Assembly (NCBI GenBank): GCA_016929595.1
Contig: JAFGIN010000143.1
Coordinates: 1-64,000, forward strand
DNA: 64,000 bases
Direction of reading: 5' to 3'
DNA from: Chitinispirillaceae bacterium
GTDB lineage: Bacteria; Fibrobacterota; Chitinivibrionia; Chitinivibrionales; Chitinispirillaceae
Shown: one piece after another, positions 55,235-62,242 of the stretch
Position numbering within the stretch: the stretch's first letter is position 1
How the letters are laid out: the number at the start of each line of letters is the position of its first letter
The notes under the pieces: model-generated
Seen by the model: only the letters and a program-made list of their open reading frames with translations
Databases searched by the model: none
What the model was told of the DNA's origin: nothing
Translations under genes and position numbers: made by a program

Positions 55235-56074
55235 ATGCTCTCTAATTCTTCGGGGACTATATCTAATGCCATAAAATGGTTAATTATTATTACCTCCGGT
55301 TTTTTTCTCCTGCAACTGCTTCCAGTAACAGGATCACTGTTACGATACTACTTTCCTCTTGTGCCTTATCAAACATTTCTTAATGGTCAAATATGGCGTT
55401 TACTGACCTATATGTTCATGCATGACACCGTTTCTCCATTGCACATTCTGTTTAATATGCTGGTTCTATGGATGTTTGGTGTTGAGTTGGAAAATCTCTG
55501 GGGTACCGTTCGGTTTTCTGTGTTTTATATCCTCTGTGGTATCGGTTCCGGGTTATTCAGTATTATAAGTATATTTACACCTGCAATTTATGCACCTGTA
55601 ATCGGAGCATCCGGGGCTGTTCTGGGTGTCATTACCGCTTTTGCGCTTTTTTATCCGGATCGTCAAATTATGCTGTTTTTTATTCTTCCTGTTAATATTC
55701 GCATTTTTGTTCTGGGATATGCTCTGTATTCAGTATATGGGGCACTTATACCTCATGGAAATATTTCACACCTTACACATCTTGGTGGAATAATTGTGGC
55801 ACTGTTTTACGTTAAATTGTATCCTTACATATTCGAGGTCTTTCGGGAATACTCAGAAAAAATCAAAGAGAAGCGTCGTCGAAATGACGCAGAAAAGACC
55901 AGGGAATTCAGTCGTTATTTTGAGCAGCAGGTTGATCCGATACTTGAGAAAATCAGTCGTGAAGGGATGCAGTCGCTTACAATGAAAGAAAAAGAGATAC
56001 TGAAAAAAGCTGCCAGGCGAGATCGGGAACGATTGAAAAATAATAAAATTGTACCTTTGGATCCATTCAGGTGA
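55235..56074 (+). CDS. Rhomboid intramembrane serine protease
   Basis: A 279-aa membrane protein, about six helices in the first 200 residues. The catalytic Ser is in IGASGAVLGVI and the His in SHLTHLGGIIVALFY; the FNMLVLWMFG motif of the rhomboid core precedes them. A charged, helical cytoplasmic tail (about 205-279) follows. Cleaves single-pass membrane proteins; its substrate is unknown. Confidence 0.93.
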   Translation: MLSNSSGTISNAIKWLIIITSGFFLLQLLPVTGSLLRYYFPLVPYQTFLNGQIWRLLTYMFMHDTVSPLHILFNMLVLWMFGVELENLWGTVRFSVFYILCGIGSGLFSIISIFTPAIYAPVIGASGAVLGVITAFALFYPDRQIMLFFILPVNIRIFVLGYALYSVYGALIPHGNISHLTHLGGIIVALFYVKLYPYIFEVFREYSEKIKEKRRRNDAEKTREFSRYFEQQVDPILEKISREGMQSLTMKEKEILKKAARRDRERLKNNKIVPLDPFR

Positions 56075-56080
56075 AAATCA

Positions 56081-57463
56081 ATGACATCTGCCAATATACA
56101 AAATTCTTTAAACCGCTCAGAGCATGAGCACTGGAAACGTTTAAAGCTTCTGGAAGCTTATCGTAAGAAACGGTGGGAATTAAAAGTAACGAATGAGAAA
56201 CTCCGGGCGCTTCAGAGAACTGTTGATTCTCAGGATGTTTTGCTTAAGGAAGCTTCATATAACCTGAGCAGAATTCATTCTGAGATGGAAGATGAACTGG
56301 AAACAGCAAAAAGGATTCAGGAGGGGCTGATCCCGCAGGATTTTCCAGAGTTGATAAATGTTAAATCTGCAGCGGTCTATATTCCTACAGGTAAAGTTGG
56401 TGGAGATCTCTATGATATTATTATTACACCAAACCAGAAAATCGGTGTACTCATCTTTGATGTGAGTGGTCACGGCATACCTGCAGCCATGATTGGTGCA
56501 ATGGCAAAGATGCTTTTCATGCATTATTTAGAAAAGACAGATTCACCGGCTGAAGTTTTTCGTGAAGTAAACATACAGTTGTGCAGGTTTATCAAGACAG
56601 AGCAGTATCTTACTGCATTCCTTGGTATTATTGATCCTATTGTCAATTCTATGGTATATTCCAGGGCTGGACATGTGCCACCAATAATTTTTAATCACAA
56701 AACGGGAACCATTACCAGACTGGATTCAAAAGGTTTTTTTATCGGGCATAGTGCACTTCTCAATCTTGCAGAGTACTGGGATCAGACGGTTCAGCTGTCT
56801 GCAGGTGATAAGATCCTTTTTTATACTGATGGCTTGACAGAAGGTTGCAGCGCCGAAGGTAAGCTCTATGGGAGTGATCGTCTCAGAGATATATTCATGA
56901 AAAATGGCAGTATGGATCTTCAGCAGCTGCTGGATGTGATTGTAATGGATCAGACCCGTTTTCGTAGCGGTGCTCCTTTGCGGGATGATTTTACACTTTT
57001 GATTACTGAAATAGGAAATTCAGATTATCTTCTGACAGATTCAGGTTTTACGAAAGAAGATGGACCGCATATATTAATGGTCAATGGATTTAACGATATT
57101 GAACGTGTATGTGCCATGATTCTCAGGGAAATGGATAGAAATGGATTTTCCGATAAAAAAATCAAGCAATTCAAGATATGTATCTTTGAAATGTTGACAA
57201 ATGCTATTGTACATGGAAATAATGCTGAAAAGGGCAAAAAGGTTACCGTGTTCTATAAAGTAAATACCACCTGTTCAACCATTAGTGTTATTGATGAGGG
57301 AGACGGTTTTGATTACAACAACCTTCCGGATCCACTCAGCCCGGAGAATATTATGAAAGATCACGGGCGGGGTGTTTTTCTGATCCGGAATTACCTTGAT
57401 TATGTAGAGTATAATCATCGGGGTAACAGAATTCTTGGACGCAAACTTATTAACGGCAGGTAA
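56081..57463 (+). CDS. PP2C phosphatase - HATPase fusion (RsbU/RsbW-like)
   Basis: A 460-aa protein. An N-terminal coiled coil (about 10-75), a SpoIIE/PP2C phosphatase (about 95-310) with GGDLYDIII, FDVSGHGIPAAM, DKILFYTDGLTEG and LRDDFTLLI, and a C-terminal HATPase of anti-sigma-kinase type (about 335-460) with EMLTNAIVHGN and HGRGVFLIRN. Both halves of a partner switch are on one chain. The STAS protein gene begins 2 nt after its stop. Confidence 0.93.
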   Translation: MTSANIQNSLNRSEHEHWKRLKLLEAYRKKRWELKVTNEKLRALQRTVDSQDVLLKEASYNLSRIHSEMEDELETAKRIQEGLIPQDFPELINVKSAAVYIPTGKVGGDLYDIIITPNQKIGVLIFDVSGHGIPAAMIGAMAKMLFMHYLEKTDSPAEVFREVNIQLCRFIKTEQYLTAFLGIIDPIVNSMVYSRAGHVPPIIFNHKTGTITRLDSKGFFIGHSALLNLAEYWDQTVQLSAGDKILFYTDGLTEGCSAEGKLYGSDRLRDIFMKNGSMDLQQLLDVIVMDQTRFRSGAPLRDDFTLLITEIGNSDYLLTDSGFTKEDGPHILMVNGFNDIERVCAMILREMDRNGFSDKKIKQFKICIFEMLTNAIVHGNNAEKGKKVTVFYKVNTTCSTISVIDEGDGFDYNNLPDPLSPENIMKDHGRGVFLIRNYLDYVEYNHRGNRILGRKLINGR

Positions 57464-57464
57464 T

Positions 57465-57815
57465 ATGGAAATCGTAACATCAGTCAGCGGGGATGTTTCA
57501 ACATTCAATTTGATAGGACAGTTGTGGAGAAAAGAGGATCTCAGTTCACTTGAAGTTGCTGTAGAAAAATTTATAGTTGAAAAGAAGTCTATTCTTGTAC
57601 TGGATATCAGCAGACTCAGTTTTATTAATAGTCAGGGTCTAGGACTGCTGGTTCGATGTCATGTAAGAACCAGGGATTGTGGTGCAAAAATGATCCTGTT
57701 CGGACCAAATGAGGCTGTTTCGGAAGTTATAGAGTTATCGGGGTTTGCGATGTTTATGACGATTGCTGCGACGGAGGATGAACTGGATAAAACTCTTACA
57801 ACGATCTGCAGGTAA
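57465..57815 (+). CDS. STAS-domain anti-sigma-factor antagonist
   Basis: A 116-aa STAS protein (SpoIIAA/RsbV-like). The conserved phosphoserine region is LSFINSQGLGLLV, where a Ser is phosphorylated by the anti-sigma kinase and dephosphorylated by PP2C. Starts right after the PP2C-HATPase gene, so this is a complete partner-switch pair. The sigma factor it controls is not assigned; the ECF gene at 60.2 kb is one candidate. Confidence 0.92.
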   Translation: MEIVTSVSGDVSTFNLIGQLWRKEDLSSLEVAVEKFIVEKKSILVLDISRLSFINSQGLGLLVRCHVRTRDCGAKMILFGPNEAVSEVIELSGFAMFMTIAATEDELDKTLTTICR

Positions 57816-57935
57816 TCTGTTTTTTTTAAAAAAGGAAAGATACACTGTTGTTGCTGCAAAAGCGGTGTAGAAGCCATCCGGAATTCTGTATACTCTGACA
57901 ATGCTACATTTTAATAAAAAGGTGTAAATCAGCCT

Positions 57936-59168
57936 TCAATATTTATAGAATAGAAGGTCATTGATTGTTGCATTATTGAACTTCACTTCATCTATCCAGA
58001 CTGAATTTCCTTTCAATTCAATTGGAAAGGTAACCCAGTGCAGACGTGACCTGACGCCCTGCCAGCTCGTATGGTAGGTATCTTTAATGAGCATATCTGT
58101 AGTTGCAATTTTGTACAATTTCCAGGTGGAATCAAGTGTTACCTTGTATGTTGCCTGAGGCATATTCCACGGTTCTTCTCCGTGTAGCCGAACGGTTATC
58201 TGATCATTTCCTTTGGCCATAAAGGATATTGTGTCGATATTTGAAAAACCAACCGTGTTAAATCCGAGTCTGATGCCTGGAATGAGGAATTCAGTGCTGT
58301 TGTTGTTTACAGGAAGGTATTCCAGGTGTAATGATTTGTCTTTAAATGCGCCGTCACTTGAAACAAGTGCATCCAATATATTTACGTATGCAGTGTCTAT
58401 CTCCCGGGTGGTCGGGAATGTCACTGCTATATGAGTTGATTTTACTACGTACCAATAGGCTTTTTTTTGAAATTTTGCCAAAGGGCTCCAGTAACCTTCA
58501 TGGTCAAAATTGTCAATAAGGAGATTTGTGAAATCGCATTCGAATGCAGATTCGATCTCCTGGGCTTCTGCAATGATTTGAGTACCTGCTTCAGCCAGTC
58601 TGCTGACATTTTTAGTCGTATTGATGGAAACAGCAATGAGTGTATACTCACCGGGAGGGATACCTGTGAAAGAAAACTGTGATGTCTGGGGGGAAAAGGG
58701 TGTACTATAATCGGTGCCCATAAGAGCGATATACTCCGGTATATCACCGTTACAGGTCAGGGTACCGCTCAGTGTTCCGTGTTGCTCAAGATAGATGGTA
58801 TCGAGTACAAAATTTCTTCCAAGCTCAATAGTTGTAAAAATGCCTTTATTCTGGCAATCGATAAGGAGATTTACTTTTTTATAGGAACGTATAATGTAAT
58901 CGGGTATGGTGAAAAAGCCGTTACTGTCGGATACTGTTGAATCTATTACAACAGGTTTGTTCAATGCGATATTCTGAAACCAGCTCTCAGGATTGATAAA
59001 GCGAACAGATGCGCCTTTTTTAATAACCCCGTTTCGTTCTGCAACTGCGTACGTATTGATTGTTTCTGAACCGCCGTTACCTGAAATTGGGGCTACGGAG
59101 CAATTTATATGTGGTAGTGACAGCAGTACAGTCGTTAAAAAGAGTAGTTGTTTGATTCTTAAGATCAT
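57936..59168 (-). CDS. Predicted surface lipoprotein with carbohydrate-binding-like C-terminus
   Basis: A 410-aa secreted protein with a signal peptide (KQLLFLTTVLLSLPHIN then Cys23, a lipoprotein-like but atypical lipobox). Carboxypeptidase regulatory-like Ig segments follow (about 45-125 and 130-190). The C-terminal part (about 218-410) resembles a CBM11/CIA30-type jelly roll: LLIDNFDHEGYW, ISFMAKGNDQITVRL, STWKLYKIATTDM and VWIDEVKFN. It may bind polysaccharide at the cell surface. It overlaps the TIGR02147 gene by ATGA. Confidence 0.8.
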   Translation of the reverse strand: MILRIKQLLFLTTVLLSLPHINCSVAPISGNGGSETINTYAVAERNGVIKKGASVRFINPESWFQNIALNKPVVIDSTVSDSNGFFTIPDYIIRSYKKVNLLIDCQNKGIFTTIELGRNFVLDTIYLEQHGTLSGTLTCNGDIPEYIALMGTDYSTPFSPQTSQFSFTGIPPGEYTLIAVSINTTKNVSRLAEAGTQIIAEAQEIESAFECDFTNLLIDNFDHEGYWSPLAKFQKKAYWYVVKSTHIAVTFPTTREIDTAYVNILDALVSSDGAFKDKSLHLEYLPVNNNSTEFLIPGIRLGFNTVGFSNIDTISFMAKGNDQITVRLHGEEPWNMPQATYKVTLDSTWKLYKIATTDMLIKDTYHTSWQGVRSRLHWVTFPIELKGNSVWIDEVKFNNATINDLLFYKY

Positions 59169-60007
59169 ACTTTGGTCCTGTGGTAGTTACCAGGTGTTGA
59201 CGCTACAGGAATCAGTTGAACATTGAGTTGATAGATCATTTCCGGCTCCGCTTCATTTTCGATAACCTTGCGCAGAACATTCTTCCGAAACTCTGCAATC
59301 ATTGCCTTAAATTCCGGAAGAGTGTTCTTAGGTAAGGATATCGTTACTGATGATATATCCCGCAGTTCTGGTGGATCGTTAATAAGAGATTGCTCACTCA
59401 ATTGAATTGTCTGTTGCTGAAAGTGTCGGACTGCAAGCATTCTCCAGTTGCCGCCACCAGAAATAAACTTCTCGGTCATTTTCAGTATACCGTCAGTATT
59501 TTTTGAAATCAGTCCCAGTTCCAGGAGGAGTTCGATGGATTCCCGAACTTCTGCTTCGCTTATCGCAGGAGTAAGGAGTTGACCGAATTTCTTATAATCT
59601 CCATCGAACGGGAATATTTCGAGTAAAATTCTTACAACTGAATAATACCATTTATGATAAAAATGATCCTGATCCGGTTTTAAACTCGGAATACTCAGAT
59701 CTTTCAGCTCCATCAGCTTATCGAAATAAAGGCTGGTTTCATCTCCGGTTTTTGCTTTGTTGAAACGTACAAGACAGGTAAAATACTCAGCTTCTCTCTG
59801 TTCCAATCCCAGGAAAGATATAAAATCAGGGAGCACTCTTTCGGAGATATGTCTTTGCCCCTGTAAAATTTTAACGAGTTGTCCAGCGTCAATTTTAAGT
59901 TTTTGAGCAATCAACCTGTATGAAAACCAGGATTTTTCCTTCCGGATCTCATCAAAGTGTTCCTTAAGGAAGGAACGATAGTCTAACGATTCAAAAAGCT
60001 TTTTCAT
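59165..60007 (-). CDS. TIGR02147-family (DUF4423) protein
   Basis: A 280-aa protein of the TIGR02147 family, known mainly from Fibrobacter and relatives. The N-terminus (LDYRSFLKEHFDEIRKEKSWFSYRLIAQKL, seen 8-37) includes a helix-turn-helix-like segment, then a DUF4423 domain (FLGLEQREAEYFTCLVRFNKAKT). Members are thought to be DNA-binding regulators linked to surface or secreted proteins, and here a lipoprotein gene follows with an ATGA overlap. No good ribosome site precedes ATG 60007. Divergent from an ECF sigma-factor gene. Confidence 0.88.
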   Translation of the reverse strand: MKKLFESLDYRSFLKEHFDEIRKEKSWFSYRLIAQKLKIDAGQLVKILQGQRHISERVLPDFISFLGLEQREAEYFTCLVRFNKAKTGDETSLYFDKLMELKDLSIPSLKPDQDHFYHKWYYSVVRILLEIFPFDGDYKKFGQLLTPAISEAEVRESIELLLELGLISKNTDGILKMTEKFISGGGNWRMLAVRHFQQQTIQLSEQSLINDPPELRDISSVTISLPKNTLPEFKAMIAEFRKNVLRKVIENEAEPEMIYQLNVQLIPVASTPGNYHRTKV

Positions 60008-60062
60008 ATAATATAATATAAAGAAAAAATAATGCTGATTTAACTCGTATTAAAATTTATGA

Positions 60063-60123
60063 TGGCATATTTGCCAACATAGTCAATTAACTCAAATTAT
60101 AGCATGTTGGCATGAAGGCCAAC
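60063..60123. promoter_or_regulatory. Paired TGGC-N6-GCCA palindromes, candidate operators
   Basis: Two copies of TGGC-N6-GCCA: 60063-60076 and 60108-60121, the second extended to GTTGGC-N6-GCCAAC. Their starts are 45 bp apart, about four helical turns. They also form a long inverted pair (TGCCAACAT with ATGTTGGCA). They lie between the divergent TIGR02147 and ECF sigma genes. Confidence 0.6.
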
Positions 60124-60226
60124 GATAAATACTATTGGTGTTTTAAAAAACCGCTAAAAATAATAAAATTTGTTTATTATAACTGTAGGATGATCAAAAA
60201 TTCAACACTTAAAAGCAAAAGACATT

Positions 60227-60847
60227 ATGCAGAAAACTGAAATGCTCGAACCACCAGTACTTCCAAGTGAAACCAGTCTGCCCAGGCATCCGGAACCTGA
60301 TGCCGAACTACTTGAGAAATGCAGAGACGGTGACAGAAATGCATTCAGGACTCTGTTTTACATGTATCGATCATATGTAAAAAACATAATCTATAAGATA
60401 ACCGGAGTTCACAGTGAGCATGAAGATCTGATTCAAAGTGTGTTTATGCAGATGTATGTCTCATTTCATACTTTTAAAGGCGATTCATCTTTTAAAACCT
60501 GGTTTCATCGCCTGGTTCTATACAATTGTATTAACTGGTTGAGGTATAATCAGGCCGGGAAAAGAAATGGAAAATTTATTTCTGCGGAAATCGAGTCCAT
60601 TGAAGATAACCTTCTGGATCATGGAACCAATCAGCTTAATGCACTGCTGATGCGTGATCTGGTAAGCAAAGCTTTGAAACTGTTGAGTATACGTTTACGT
60701 GTACCGCTCGTACTGAGTGTATATAGTGACCTTAACATATCGGAAATAGCACTGATTCTTAAAGTTCCGGAAGGTACTGTTAAGAGCCGGTTGTTCGCTG
60801 CCCGAAAAATTATCAAGGATTTTGTACTGTCAGCTGAGCTTGTCTGA
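60227..60847 (+). CDS. ECF-type RNA polymerase sigma factor
   Basis: A 206-aa sigma factor. Region 2 (about 33-100) has AFRTLFYMYRSYVKNII, EDLIQSVFMQM, and FKTWFHRLVLYNCINWLR; region 4 (about 150-195) has VPLVLSVYSDLNISEIALIL and PEGTVKSRLFAARK. No anti-sigma gene is adjacent. A 30-aa N-terminal extension, Pro/Glu rich, precedes region 2. Divergent from the TIGR02147 operon, with shared operator-like sites, so it may be co-regulated with it. Confidence 0.92.
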   Translation: MQKTEMLEPPVLPSETSLPRHPEPDAELLEKCRDGDRNAFRTLFYMYRSYVKNIIYKITGVHSEHEDLIQSVFMQMYVSFHTFKGDSSFKTWFHRLVLYNCINWLRYNQAGKRNGKFISAEIESIEDNLLDHGTNQLNALLMRDLVSKALKLLSIRLRVPLVLSVYSDLNISEIALILKVPEGTVKSRLFAARKIIKDFVLSAELV

Positions 60848-60852
60848 GCAGT

Positions 60853-62232
60853 CTAAAAACCTCTGAGTAAATCGATAATGGCGGTAGTAGCGGGGCTGGC
60901 TCTTACGATCTGTATAGTGGTGTTTTTTGAGAGGTCTTCATAATACTGCTTTTCTTCAGGCAGAACGTTTCCGTTCTTCTCCGTTAAAACACATACTTTA
61001 GGTTTTGCAAAAGATGTTCCGTTTGACTGGACAACTTTAGCGACAAGGCCGTTACTTAATTCAACAAGCGAACCGACCGGAAACAGGGATGTGTACTCAA
61101 GGAGTGCTTTAACGTATTCACCAGAAAGCAGTCCCTGCCTGGTCATCTTAATAACTGATTCCATTGCCTTATAAGGAATATTGGGATTACGATAGGCTCT
61201 GGGTGCCGTAAGTGCTTCAAAAACGTCTGCAATAGCGCAGATCTTCGCATAGGGATGAATAAGGCGGGTACTGCGCTGTTTGGGATACCCTTTACCGTTT
61301 TCTCTTTCATGTGATTGATAAGCGGGGATTGTTACAGCTGGAGGCAGTCTGTCAATCCTCTCCAGAATATGCACACCAAGAATCGGGTGTTTTTGAATTT
61401 CATACCATTCATCTTCTGTAATGCGGTCTTTTTTAAAACGGATTTCAGAAGGGATCAGCAGCATTCCAACATCATGAAGCAGGGCTCCCATTCCGATCTC
61501 AACAACCTGCTGTTCGTTGAATCCGTAGGAGGCTGCAATATTAATAGACAATATGCTTGTATTTAGAGAATGGTTGTAAACATAATCACCCTCAGTAGTT
61601 TTAATTGTTGACAGGTTGAGCAAAAAATCCTTATCCATGAGGAACGTCTGAATAAGTTGACCGGTAACATGTCTGATCGCTCCCAGACTGACCAGGATAC
61701 CTGAGGCAAGGTTATCAAGAAGAGATCTGGTTTTTACAAGCGCTTCTTCGTAACTGGTTTTAAACTGGATTTTTGCAAGCTCTTCACGTTTGCCAGTCTG
61801 CGTTTCGCGGAGGTTTTTTTTTAGTGGTATACCAGTGGGTTGCGCAGTGATGTTCTGTCCTGTAATTTTATCGAGTGTTTCACACTTTTTACTCTCCATG
61901 AGCTGCATTAAACCCTTTTTGCCAGCTTGAACAGACTTGAGTTCAGTCAAGAACTGAGGGATGATATTGGGAATGGGTGGGGTATCAGGACCGGGTAAAT
62001 CGATGTCTATATTGTCAAATAATTTGAATTCCGCACTAAGAATTTTTTCAAGCTCCCTGTCCTGGAAATCGTCCATAAGGTATAAGGTAGAAACGTTTTG
62101 CTGTCTCAACGATGCCAGACAGTCGCCAGTGATTTTTACTCCTTTGTGCAGTACAATATTTCCATCTTTGTCATAGAGCTCATTATCAACAAATTGACCT
62201 TCATTAAGCATTGAGATTTGAATTTTAAGCAT
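60853..62232 (-). CDS. HD-GYP domain c-di-GMP phosphodiesterase
   Basis: A 459-aa protein. An N-terminal DUF3391-like segment (about 1-60: LNEGQFVDNELYDKDGNIVLHKGVK), a charged linker, and HD-GYP (about 210-385) with SLNTSILSI, LLHDVGMLLIP, KHPILGVHIL, SHERENGKGYP and ADVFEALT. ATG at 62232 has AAGGG upstream; a frame from 62268 lies inside the FapA gene. The stop lies 6 nt from the ECF stop (convergent). Confidence 0.9.
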   Translation of the reverse strand: MLKIQISMLNEGQFVDNELYDKDGNIVLHKGVKITGDCLASLRQQNVSTLYLMDDFQDRELEKILSAEFKLFDNIDIDLPGPDTPPIPNIIPQFLTELKSVQAGKKGLMQLMESKKCETLDKITGQNITAQPTGIPLKKNLRETQTGKREELAKIQFKTSYEEALVKTRSLLDNLASGILVSLGAIRHVTGQLIQTFLMDKDFLLNLSTIKTTEGDYVYNHSLNTSILSINIAASYGFNEQQVVEIGMGALLHDVGMLLIPSEIRFKKDRITEDEWYEIQKHPILGVHILERIDRLPPAVTIPAYQSHERENGKGYPKQRSTRLIHPYAKICAIADVFEALTAPRAYRNPNIPYKAMESVIKMTRQGLLSGEYVKALLEYTSLFPVGSLVELSNGLVAKVVQSNGTSFAKPKVCVLTEKNGNVLPEEKQYYEDLSKNTTIQIVRASPATTAIIDLLRGF

Positions 62233-62242
62233 AGCTATACCC

